Below, one piece after another: positions 27,270 to 35,600 of a stretch of 64,000 bases of DNA. Source of the DNA: Blastopirellula retiformator (GTDB lineage: Bacteria; Planctomycetota; Planctomycetia; Pirellulales; Pirellulaceae); assembly GCF_007859755.1 (NCBI RefSeq), contig NZ_SJPF01000003.1:62001-126000 (forward strand). Direction: 5' to 3'. Every line of letters starts with the position of its first letter. The stretch's first letter is position 1. The notes under the pieces were generated by a model that saw only the letters and a program-made list of their open reading frames with translations, was not told the DNA's origin and searched no databases. The position numbers and the translations under genes are program-made.

Positions 27270-27613
27270 GGATGCTGATCCCTTGTCGCAGCTTTAATTG
27301 CGAGAAATCCAAGCCCTCGGTAGAAACCTTCCTACGTCGGGTTGAGTGGTTCGGCGAAAACTATCCATAATTAACGGCAATTGATACTTTGCGGGCTACC
27401 AAACTTCCCGTGATCACTAAAGTCGCTGTATTCTACCCAGAATGACTAGTATTTTGGAAGTTCGGGTATTTAAGTAAATGGGCGGGCCTTTGCGCATGTG
27501 CTACAACGGCGACAATCAGTAGATTCACTAGCGGACGGCATTTTTGGCGTTGTCGGCCCGATTTAACTACCGTTACCGCTTATTTTATTCCAACCGGGCT
27601 TTTCGGACCCCTC
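27270..27613. other. Divergent promoter region, AT-richer than its surroundings
   Basis: 344 bases between the desaturase and the ketoacyl synthase. It is lower in G+C than the genes beside it. I see no gene and no clear palindrome. It should contain both promoters. Confidence 0.4.
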
Positions 27614-28879
27614 ATGGCAGAACCTGGCGAAGTTGTGATCACCGGCCTGGGCGTCGTCGCCCCGACCGGCATTGGCGTTCCCATTTTCTGGAACGCAATG
27701 CTGGAAGGAAAAAGCGGCATCGCCCCCCTTGAGCAGTTCTCGGCTCCGGGGTTCCCTGCAAATTTTGGCGGGGAGATTCGCGACTTTGACCCCAAGGTCT
27801 ACGTCAAACCGCGGAAGAGCCTGAAGGTGATGTGCCGCGAGATCCAGACCGGGTTCTCGGCTGCTGCGATGGCGATGGAACAAGCGGGCCTGCAGCCTGG
27901 CAGCGTTGATCCCGATCGGCTGGGGGTCGTCTACGGCAGCGAGATGTTCTTCTCGAACTACGACGACATGATCTCGGCCTACCAGAAGTGCCTGCAGGAT
28001 GGTGAGTTCCTGTTCGAGAACTGGGGGGACGCGTTCACCTCCGAAATCAACCCGCTTTGGATGCTGAAGTACCTACCGAATATGCCGGCCTGCCATGTCG
28101 GGATCTACTTTGACGGCCGCGGCCACAACAACACGATCTGTAGCGACTCGATCTCGTCCCACGTCGCCTTGTCGGAAGGGGTCTCGCAGATCCGTCGCGG
28201 GCACGTTGACGCGATGATCGTCGGCGGAACTGGTTCACGCGTGGCGATTAACGCGTTGATGTTCCGTGGCCCCGAACTGCTCTCGCACCAAAACGTCGAC
28301 CCTAGCAAAGCTTGCCGTCCATTCGACAAAGACCGAGATGGCACCGTTCATGGCGAAGGCGCTGCGGCGTTGGTTCTGGAAAGTCGCGCGGCGGCCGAAG
28401 CTCGCGGCGCACAGATCTTGGCGGTGGTGGGCGGCGATGCGTGCCGCTTTGCCTGTACCGAGAAGGAACAGCCTTTCACCTCCGGCGCCGTCTCGAGCAG
28501 TATCACCGCTGTGCTAGACGACGCCAAGTTGACGGCCCAGGATGTCGGTGCGGTGATCGCCCATGGCGTCAGCATGCGATCGGACGACGCGTTGGAAGCG
28601 GCGGCGATTGCCGAAACGCTGGGCGACGTACCGGTGACCGCGCCCAAGAGCATGACTGGCCACATCGGCGCTGGGTGCGGCGCGCTTGATCTGGTGACCG
28701 CCACGATGATGCTGCAAGAGTCGGTCGTTCCGGCGACGCTCAACTACGAAACGCCTGATCCGGGCTGCCCGATCAAGGTCGTGCATAGCGAGCCGTTGTC
28801 GGCGCCGCTGAAGTCGGTCGTCAGCTTGACGCAAAACCGCACTGGTCAGGTTACCGCTGTCGCGCTGAAGCGAGCCTAA
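27614..28879 (+). CDS. Beta-ketoacyl synthase (FabF-like condensing enzyme)
   Basis: 421 residues. Thiolase-fold enzyme that extends an acyl chain by decarboxylative Claisen condensation. The triad is complete: Cys176 (TICSDSISSH), His317 (VIAHGVSM) and His350 (KSMTGHIGAG), with Lys345. The N terminus VVITGLGVVAPTGIG is typical of FabF. The active-site sequence CSDSISS differs from CASS-type housekeeping enzymes, and no ACP, ketoreductase or malonyl transferase is nearby, so it is likely a specialised paralog acting with the divergent desaturase (inference). Confidence 0.88.
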   Translation: MAEPGEVVITGLGVVAPTGIGVPIFWNAMLEGKSGIAPLEQFSAPGFPANFGGEIRDFDPKVYVKPRKSLKVMCREIQTGFSAAAMAMEQAGLQPGSVDPDRLGVVYGSEMFFSNYDDMISAYQKCLQDGEFLFENWGDAFTSEINPLWMLKYLPNMPACHVGIYFDGRGHNNTICSDSISSHVALSEGVSQIRRGHVDAMIVGGTGSRVAINALMFRGPELLSHQNVDPSKACRPFDKDRDGTVHGEGAAALVLESRAAAEARGAQILAVVGGDACRFACTEKEQPFTSGAVSSSITAVLDDAKLTAQDVGAVIAHGVSMRSDDALEAAAIAETLGDVPVTAPKSMTGHIGAGCGALDLVTATMMLQESVVPATLNYETPDPGCPIKVVHSEPLSAPLKSVVSLTQNRTGQVTAVALKRA

Positions 28880-29994
28880 GCCGGCTGTTCGGCGTCACTC
28901 CCCTGCTCGGCTCGCGCGGCGACCGCTGCTCTTCCACGCAAGAACCGCCGCCGCATCCAAATCCAGATGCAGACGCCAATCCCGCCGAAGGAGCCAAAGG
29001 CGTAGGCGGCCGAATGGGCCCACATGTCGATGATCGCGCCAACGTGCGCTTCCGGCGGCACCTTCTCGGCCAGCCGTGGCGTCAGGAACACAGCGCCAAA
29101 GCTCGCCAATTGCCAGCCGACCAGACCAGCGACCAGCGAGCCGATCGCCATCGTCAGCAGCAGATAGCCAATCGGGCGAACCAGGTCGCCGGCCGTCAAT
29201 TTCGGCGGAGCGCCGAAGCGTGCCAAGATCACCGCCGGAAACGACAGAATCAAGCCGACCCACCAAGTCGCGATCACGCCCCAGCTGAGCGCGAGCACCG
29301 TCGGATCGGTCGCTCCGCCCCAGATCGGCGGATGCAGGATCGTGAAGTACTCGACGCAGATCCGGGTGGTGATCAGGTCGTGGCAGATGCCAAATAGAAC
29401 CGCCGCCGCAATGCAGAGCCCCACGATCTTGAGCCCTTCCCACAGCGAAGCGCGAAGGCTGCCCGGCGAAACCGCATCGGGGTTGCGCAGTGCCAGCCGC
29501 TTCCGCCACAGCGAAATCAAAACGACGCTTCCGCCAAAGAAGCCGAAAAAGTAAGCCGCCAGATGCGCCCACAGGTCGACCAGAAACCCAATGTGCGCCT
29601 CGGCCGGCATCGCAGCAGCGAAGTCCGGACCGGGGCGAACGACGCCTGCGCTGGCCAGAAACCAGCCCGTTAGCCCCGCGACCAGCGAGCCAATCGCCAT
29701 TACCAGCAGCAAGTAGCCAATCGGTCGAATCGCGTCACTGGCCGTCAATCTCGGCGGCGCGCCAACGCGGGCAATCAACACGGCCGGAATCGACAGAATC
29801 AAGCCGACCCACCAGGTCGCTTTCACTCCCCAGGTCAGCGCCAACAGGTTCGGGTCGGTCGTGCCGCCCCAGACCGGCGCGTGGAAGACCGTAAAGTATT
29901 CCAGGCAAATTCGCGTCGTGATCATGTCTTGGCAAATGCCATACACGACCGCCGCTGCGATGCACATCAAGATGATCTTCAGCGATTCGGACAT
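28876..29994 (-). CDS. Membrane protein with internal tandem duplication
   Basis: 372 residues made of two closely similar halves (about 1-185 and 186-372). Each half has roughly four membrane helices and shares long identical stretches, such as TTRIC(L/V)EYFT, GVxATWWVGLILS and RPIGYLLLxMAIGSLVAGL. The similarity between halves is high enough to imply recent duplication. No known family recognised. Its stop overlaps that of the convergent ketoacyl synthase by four bases. It may be cotranscribed with the genes starting at 31380 and 32017, though its start is the last in the run. Confidence 0.75.
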   Translation of the reverse strand: MSESLKIILMCIAAAVVYGICQDMITTRICLEYFTVFHAPVWGGTTDPNLLALTWGVKATWWVGLILSIPAVLIARVGAPPRLTASDAIRPIGYLLLVMAIGSLVAGLTGWFLASAGVVRPGPDFAAAMPAEAHIGFLVDLWAHLAAYFFGFFGGSVVLISLWRKRLALRNPDAVSPGSLRASLWEGLKIVGLCIAAAVLFGICHDLITTRICVEYFTILHPPIWGGATDPTVLALSWGVIATWWVGLILSFPAVILARFGAPPKLTAGDLVRPIGYLLLTMAIGSLVAGLVGWQLASFGAVFLTPRLAEKVPPEAHVGAIIDMWAHSAAYAFGSFGGIGVCIWIWMRRRFLRGRAAVAARAEQGSDAEQPA

Positions 29995-30000
29995 GTCGTC

Positions 30001-31380
30001 TTACTTCCGCGACGCGGTTTCGATGCGGTCGACGACCGCGACTCGCAGGTCACAGACGTTGGTATGAGTCGGCCCGGTTTGCAGCAGCCGATCGAGTGGC
30101 TGAAAGAAGTGATAGGCGTCATTGCGGCGTAAGAAATCGACCGCCGGCAGTTGCAACGCTTCCGCCTGCGCAGCGCCTGCCGCATCGATCCAGGCGCCGG
30201 CCGCGTCGGTCGGGCCATCTTCGCCATCGGTGCCGCCGCTGAGGATCGCCATACCGGTCATCGGCTCGTTTGGCGAGAGCTCCTGCAGTCGTTCCAGCGC
30301 TGCCAGCGTCAACTGTTGGTTACGTCCTCCCAGGCCACGCTCCGCTTCATCGGCCAGTTGCACGACCGGCTCACCGCCGGTGATCAAGCAGTCAGGCCCC
30401 TTCTCATCGCGCATCCGCAGCGTCATTTCGGCCAGGTGACGCCCGACCGCTTCGGCCTGCCCTTCGCTTTGCCGGGCCGAGGTCATCGCGTGCGAATAGC
30501 CGCGGCGTTCCGCTTCGATCCCGGCGGCGTCGACCGCGACGGCGTTGTTGCCGATGACGAAGTTGTAAACGCTGGCGGTCGGCTCCGGCTCGGTCGCTCG
30601 CTTCTTCTTTAAGACTTCCACGATCGATGCGAACTCGGGCCGATCGACGCCGTCAAAGTCATGCAAGATCTGCAGCGCGTCAGCGGCGGTGGCCGAGTCA
30701 GGTACCGTCGGGCCCGAGGCGATCACGTCGAGCGGATCCCCCAGCACGTCCGAGATGATCAGCGAAACGAGATACCCGGCGCGGCACGCCGTCGCCAAGC
30801 CGTTCCCTTTGATCTGGCTGAGCTGTTTGCGAACCGTATTCAGTTGCACGATATCGGCGCCGGCGCCGCTGAGATACTTCGTGATCGCTTGCTTGTCGGC
30901 TAGCGTGATTCCCGCGACCGGCGCCGGCAACAGCGCCGATCCGCCGCCCGAGATCAGGGCGATGCACAGGTCCCGTTCGCCCAACTGACCTACGCCGCTC
31001 AAGATCTCGCTGGTGATCTGCACGCCGGCTTCGGTGGGCGCGTTGACGCCGGCCGGGCGACCGCCGCGCAGCTGGATGCGCGATAGCTGGCGAACGCAAT
31101 CCTCGGGCACGCTCAGCAGCCCCGATAGTCGCTTCGCCTGCATCAGGTCGGCGCCGAGCGCCGCTTCTAATCCGGCCGCCATCCCGGCGCCTGCCTTGCC
31201 GGCGCCAACAACGTAGATCCGCTCGATGTCGGCCAGGTCCAGCTCGATATCGGCCAGGCGCAAGTAGTTGCCGGCCAGTTCGACGTTCTCTCGCACCAAT
31301 CGCTCGCTATCGACGGCGTCGACGCCTGCCTTCCAGATGGCGAGCAGGTCTTGTTGCAGTTGGGCGGCGGTACGTTTCAT
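30001..31380 (-). CDS. Glycerate 2-kinase (DUF4147/MOFRL family)
   Basis: 459 residues. Phosphorylates D-glycerate to 2-phosphoglycerate. The family signatures are VVGAGKAGAGMA (near 60), ALISGGGSALLPAP, NVVRKQLSxIKGN-like NTVRKQLSQIKGN, LITGGEPVVQL and the C-terminal MOFRL part ILSGGTDGEDGPTDAAGA. ATG 31380 starts the protein in register with homologs; an in-frame extension to 31494 overlaps the upstream gene and is unlikely. It lies 4 bases after the gene ending at 31385, so the two are one operon. Confidence 0.9.
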   Translation of the reverse strand: MKRTAAQLQQDLLAIWKAGVDAVDSERLVRENVELAGNYLRLADIELDLADIERIYVVGAGKAGAGMAAGLEAALGADLMQAKRLSGLLSVPEDCVRQLSRIQLRGGRPAGVNAPTEAGVQITSEILSGVGQLGERDLCIALISGGGSALLPAPVAGITLADKQAITKYLSGAGADIVQLNTVRKQLSQIKGNGLATACRAGYLVSLIISDVLGDPLDVIASGPTVPDSATAADALQILHDFDGVDRPEFASIVEVLKKKRATEPEPTASVYNFVIGNNAVAVDAAGIEAERRGYSHAMTSARQSEGQAEAVGRHLAEMTLRMRDEKGPDCLITGGEPVVQLADEAERGLGGRNQQLTLAALERLQELSPNEPMTGMAILSGGTDGEDGPTDAAGAWIDAAGAAQAEALQLPAVDFLRRNDAYHFFQPLDRLLQTGPTHTNVCDLRVAVVDRIETASRK

Positions 31381-31384
31381 CCGA

Positions 31385-32017
31385 TTACTTCGTTCCTGCT
31401 TCCCGAATCCGAAAGATGTCGAGCCATTGCTGCGGGCGATCGACTTGAATGTGACTGAGCGAGTTCTCTTCGTCGGCGCAGCAAACCAGGCCAATCAGGT
31501 ACTGTTGTCCGCCGCAGTCGAAACGTCCGGCGACGGCGCACCACTCGGTGCCGACTCCCTTTTCGCCCGGCAACGCCGCTTCGACAAAGAAGCTTTGGGC
31601 GAAGCCGCTGACGCTGAGTTGGCCTGGCCAACGAAAAAAGTCAGGCCGGTGCGAGCGGACCACCTGCATCATGCCAGGGGCGAACGCTTCCATGATTTTT
31701 CGCAATTGATCCTCGTCCGGAATCGAGCGATTGCGACCCGCTGGGGCGATCACCACCGCGATCACGCGCACCGGCACATGGTAGACCTCGACCCGAGGTC
31801 CGATCAGCGTGCGTGGTCCTTGGGCCGCGTCTCGCTCGATATCGATCCGCGTGACGCGGCGATCCGGGGGAGGCGCCGGCTGTGGACGAAGCCAACGTAT
31901 CGCCGCATACGCCAACAGCCCGACTCCCGCAAACGCGCCCAGCAGAATTGGGGACGTGACGTAGTCCAACCACGATGCGGTCGTCTCAGGTTCAACTTGG
32001 AAAAATAAGACCGGCAT
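31385..32017 (-). CDS. Membrane-anchored protein of unknown function
   Basis: 210 residues. One helix (about 22-42) follows a short N terminus. The rest (for example VYHVPVRVIAVVIAPAGRNR and QSFFVEAALPGEKG) is soluble and unassigned. Its stop is four bases from the glycerate kinase start, so the pair is probably translationally coupled. No motif ties it to glycerate metabolism. Confidence 0.7.
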   Translation of the reverse strand: MPVLFFQVEPETTASWLDYVTSPILLGAFAGVGLLAYAAIRWLRPQPAPPPDRRVTRIDIERDAAQGPRTLIGPRVEVYHVPVRVIAVVIAPAGRNRSIPDEDQLRKIMEAFAPGMMQVVRSHRPDFFRWPGQLSVSGFAQSFFVEAALPGEKGVGTEWCAVAGRFDCGGQQYLIGLVCCADEENSLSHIQVDRPQQWLDIFRIREAGTK

Positions 32018-32098
32018 CAGGCGACAGGCAGGGCAAGTGGCGGTAAACGAGGGGAGCCGAAGTAAACGTATCGTAGCTTCCCGTGCGCCGACTGCAAA

Positions 32099-34777
32099 CT
32101 ATCGCAGCCACGCTTCGTCGAGCGACGCCTCGCTGCTGGTCTCGGGCGGCGGGCGGCGCTTGCGGCGGCGGGGCTCGTACAACTCGACGGTGACCTCGTC
32201 GATCGTCGCTTCGGCAAAGCCGGTCATCTCAAACGTCAGCCGCATCTCGCCTGCCTTGTCGGCGGCGCGAATCAGCGAAAACTCTTGCCATTGGTTGATC
32301 GCCGGCAGATGCAGTCCCAGCCGTCTGCCCCCGAGCGAATCGTAGATCGAAAGCGCATTCTTGCCTGGCGCCGTCTGCGAGCTGACTTTCACCCAGCCGC
32401 GAATCAACAGCAGCTGACCCGGCTGCACGTCGACCACCGCCGAGTCGATCTTCAGCGGCGGCAATCCCGACAGCACTGGGGCCTGTTCGTTCTCGGCAAA
32501 GACCCCCAAGTGCAGCGCGTAGTTCCCCTCTTTGACATCGGTGCTGGTCAGTTCGCACAGCCGCTTGACGCCCGGCGTGGGATACTCGGTCTGTCGCCAG
32601 CCGGTCGCCAGTAAGAATGAGAGGTCTTCCATATCGCCGCCAGCCAAACGATTGGCCGAAGGTTCCAAGATCGCCAGCCGCGATTGCAGCTGGAGCGCCA
32701 GCGGCAACAAGTCGTACGAAATCGTCAGTGGGTTGGTCAGGGGCGAGTAGTACTGGGCGATCGTCCGTTCCCACTGCAGCCGCTGCACTTGCTGCAGCGC
32801 CGTCATTGCGTCGGTGATCTTCGCTTCGGCGGTCGCGATGCTGCCGACCTCCAGGCCGCGCTGCGCTTCACGCAAATCGCCCCAGGCCGCCGCGATCAAG
32901 GTGTTGGCGACTTGATCGCCGCCGCGCAATTGCGCGGTAACGTCGCGGGCCAGCGACAGCGTCTGCTGCGCGATCTCGTATTGCAGTTCGGTAATGCGGC
33001 GACCGTTTTCTTGCAGGCGGCGGCGCATATCACGCAGCACGATCGGATCTTGCGTCAGCACGATCAGGGCCACGCGCGATTGATCATGCAGCACCAGTCG
33101 CATGCCACCGCTGCGTCGCGAGTGCTGCATCGGCTGATAGCTGGAATTGTGCAGGACGTACGGCTCGCTGTCGGTCGGCACGCCGGGAACTTGAATCTCG
33201 ATGGCCCGCGACTGCGGCGGCGCAACCGTGAATTGATCGCCGGGCGCCGTGCGAACCACAATCAGCAGCTTGGCGGTTGGCGTCGAGAGCATCGTCGCTT
33301 TGATGGTCGGGTTGTTGGTCGTCACCGGCGTCAGCTGATTGGCGGCGGCGATCCATGGCTCGACCACCATCAGCCGACGATTGGCCAGCTCCAGCGCCGC
33401 GCGGCGGTATTCGTTGACCGGCTGCTCGTCGGCCAGCGTCGAACGACTGGTGTAAACGAATCCTCGTGCGCCGCCGCTGGCCGCGAGAAAGAGGTGCTCT
33501 TGCAGCTGATCGGCTTCGATCGCCGCCGAGATCTGCGGCAGCGACGAGAGCGCTTCCAGCTGGCGGCGGGTTTCGTCGGGATAGTCGGTCTCGATCACGC
33601 TCCAGTGCGTCGTCGTCGGCGAACAGAAGAGCGAACGCTTTTCGATCTCGGCGGTGATCTCCATCGCGGAGGTCGAGCCGCCGATCATCGGCACGTTGTG
33701 CAAGATGATGTCGGCGAAGCGGCTATGTTCGTACAGCGAGTTGGTCGGCGCGGCCAACACTGGGCGATTAGCGCCTTGATCGGCGCGGCGAATGTCGTCA
33801 GCCGTCAGGGCGAAGTTCGGGAAATCCTCGGCGCGCTCTGATGTGGGAATCTGCCAGGCCAACAGCCGTTGGTAGACGCCGTCGATCGTCCCTTGTTGCG
33901 GCGGCGGGGCGACGAAGGTCATCCCGTTGCGCTGCAGATCGTACAGCAGCGCTTCGTCGGGCGCTTGATTCAGGCGAATGGCGTTGAAGCCAAGTTGACG
34001 CAGCATCGGCAGCGGCTCGCCGTGATAGTCGATCACCCGATGGGCGAGCGGCTGATTGTCGACCAGCAGCAAGTTGCCGTCCCGCGTGACGACCGAAACC
34101 GGCGGCGTGCCGATCTCTTCGGTTCGCATCCCGCCGGCTCGCAGGCTAACGCTGACCGGCGACTTTTCGCCTTGCGGCGTCAGCTGGCCGACCATCTCCA
34201 GGTCGTCAAACCAGTACTCAGTAAACCCAGGTCCGGCGTAGAGATTCAGGCCGACCGTGTCGACGTAAGCCTCGCGGGGGTCGAACTCGGGGCCGTACTG
34301 AGCCCGCAGCGCCGCGGTGCGGCGTTCGACATCCGCTTTCAGGTCTCCCATCGTCAACTGCTGCCACCGGCCTGACTGTTGATAGGTCGAGCCGCCGAGC
34401 AACATCGTTGCCGGAATGCCGTTGGAGTCAGTGAATCGGGGGAAGACGATCCGGACGACCAGCTGGGCGCCGGGGCGATCTCCTTTAACCCAGAGCGTCG
34501 GTTTGAGGTCGGAGATGACGGTGCTGTGGGGAACGGCGGCGCCAAACATCAGCTTGCTGCCGGAGGTTCCCTCGAAGGCGATCGTCTCGGCGCCACGGCC
34601 GCTGCGAACGACTTGCTGCGTCCGCTCGTGACGCACCACCCGAAAGTCGATGTCGAGATCGAGCAGCTGGAAGCTGGTTTGCGCACCCTCGAAGTTCTCT
34701 TGGTACGACGCCTGCGCAGCGGCCGAGAAGGCCGAAACGACGCAAACGATGACTCCAAGCAACCACGAATAACGCAT
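32099..34777 (-). CDS. Large secreted protein of unknown function
   Basis: 892 residues. A signal peptide (MRYSWLLGVIVCVVSAFSAAAQA) places it outside the cytoplasm. The N-terminal part (about 25-240) looks like a carbohydrate-binding-type beta sandwich (YQENFEGAQTSFQLLD, FTEYWFDDLEMVGQL), the centre has a TIM-barrel-like stretch (MLRQLGFNAIRLNQAP), and near 780-870 a second beta-sandwich-like segment (RGWVKVSSQ, LTFEMTGFAEATIDEVTVELYEP). It could be a glycoside hydrolase relative, but I see no firm catalytic motif. ATG 34777 begins the leader; upstream in-frame residues to 34834 do not. Confidence 0.7.
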   Translation of the reverse strand: MRYSWLLGVIVCVVSAFSAAAQASYQENFEGAQTSFQLLDLDIDFRVVRHERTQQVVRSGRGAETIAFEGTSGSKLMFGAAVPHSTVISDLKPTLWVKGDRPGAQLVVRIVFPRFTDSNGIPATMLLGGSTYQQSGRWQQLTMGDLKADVERRTAALRAQYGPEFDPREAYVDTVGLNLYAGPGFTEYWFDDLEMVGQLTPQGEKSPVSVSLRAGGMRTEEIGTPPVSVVTRDGNLLLVDNQPLAHRVIDYHGEPLPMLRQLGFNAIRLNQAPDEALLYDLQRNGMTFVAPPPQQGTIDGVYQRLLAWQIPTSERAEDFPNFALTADDIRRADQGANRPVLAAPTNSLYEHSRFADIILHNVPMIGGSTSAMEITAEIEKRSLFCSPTTTHWSVIETDYPDETRRQLEALSSLPQISAAIEADQLQEHLFLAASGGARGFVYTSRSTLADEQPVNEYRRAALELANRRLMVVEPWIAAANQLTPVTTNNPTIKATMLSTPTAKLLIVVRTAPGDQFTVAPPQSRAIEIQVPGVPTDSEPYVLHNSSYQPMQHSRRSGGMRLVLHDQSRVALIVLTQDPIVLRDMRRRLQENGRRITELQYEIAQQTLSLARDVTAQLRGGDQVANTLIAAAWGDLREAQRGLEVGSIATAEAKITDAMTALQQVQRLQWERTIAQYYSPLTNPLTISYDLLPLALQLQSRLAILEPSANRLAGGDMEDLSFLLATGWRQTEYPTPGVKRLCELTSTDVKEGNYALHLGVFAENEQAPVLSGLPPLKIDSAVVDVQPGQLLLIRGWVKVSSQTAPGKNALSIYDSLGGRRLGLHLPAINQWQEFSLIRAADKAGEMRLTFEMTGFAEATIDEVTVELYEPRRRKRRPPPETSSEASLDEAWLR

Positions 34778-35002
34778 GCAACAACGCTGATTGTAAAATT
34801 GAGGTGAAAACGCAACATTTGTGTTGTCGCGCATAAAGTCGGCTTGTACCTGGATTTACGCGATATCGCCAGATCAATCGCGTGGTATTTTGGCAACGTG
34901 TTGCCCATGTGCCGCAAATTGGCTGTTTTTGTAAGTTGTTGTAGTGAATGGGTTTGCGTCGCCGTGTGGCGTTTGCGCGGCAGTCCTGGCACGGCGGGTG
35001 CT

Positions 35003-35008
35003 TATAAT
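35003..35008 (+). promoter_or_regulatory. Perfect TATAAT -10 box upstream of the 96-residue protein
   Basis: TATAAT sits 54 bases before ATG 35063, within a GC-rich stretch where it stands out. No convincing -35 is at the right distance. Confidence 0.4.
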
Positions 35009-35062
35009 CCCTGGCGAAACCCACCGTCGCTAGTCGCCGAGAGATCGAAGGAAAAAAACACC

Positions 35063-35353
35063 ATGAATCAAGCGCCCAAGACCAAGCGCCATGACGATGC
35101 CGCCCAAGACGAATTGCCGAAAGATCTGGTTGAACTGGCCATCGCCATCGCACAAATGCCAGGGGATGTCCGGATGAAGCTCGAGCCGATCATGAACAAA
35201 GTGATCGACAACAGCCGTCGTCGCCGCCGGATTTACACCCTGGTTCAGGAAGCTTTGAGCCAGCTGCGGCTCGACATGAAGTACCTGATGTTCGACCTCG
35301 AAGCGACCCGCCGCGAACGAGATCATTACAAATCGGGACCGAGTGAAGAATAA
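35063..35353 (+). CDS. Small charged helical protein of unknown function
   Basis: 96 residues, predicted almost wholly helical and rich in Arg, Lys, Glu and Asp (NKVIDNSRRRRRIYTLVQEAL, DLEATRRERDHYKSG, quoted in part). The RRRRR cluster and coiled-coil-like C terminus suggest nucleic-acid binding or an assembly role. It has its own TATAAT-type promoter candidate and terminator, so it is transcribed alone. Its sequence looks well constrained, but I do not recognise the family. Confidence 0.75.
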   Translation: MNQAPKTKRHDDAAQDELPKDLVELAIAIAQMPGDVRMKLEPIMNKVIDNSRRRRRIYTLVQEALSQLRLDMKYLMFDLEATRRERDHYKSGPSEE

Positions 35354-35382
35354 CACCCATCGGTTTACCCTCAGATTGACTG

Positions 35383-35410
35383 ACTCGGCCTCGCGCCGAG
35401 TTTTTTTTTC
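35383..35410 (+). terminator. Rho-independent terminator
   Basis: ACTCGGC (35383-35389), 5-nt loop, GCCGAGT (35395-35401), then nine T. It ends the gene at 35063-35353. Confidence 0.9.
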
Positions 35411-35600
35411 TCTTAACTTCCTCTAGGCGTGGTAACATAAACGTAGCCAGCCTGCCTCGAAGCGACGAATTGGAACAGACGTTTGCTTCGCCACCGCCGC
35501 TCTATTAGATTGTGGCAGTGGGAATAGGTGCTTTTCATACGATTTTTTACTTGTCACGCGAGAAGAGGAAAAAGGCGCGACTGTTGCGCCTTAATGCGCT

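Noticed and set aside
27614-28879. Possible polyketide or fatty-acid gene cluster
   Set aside because: Only one condensing enzyme and one desaturase are present; there is no acyl carrier protein, acyltransferase or reductase, so I do not call a biosynthetic cluster.
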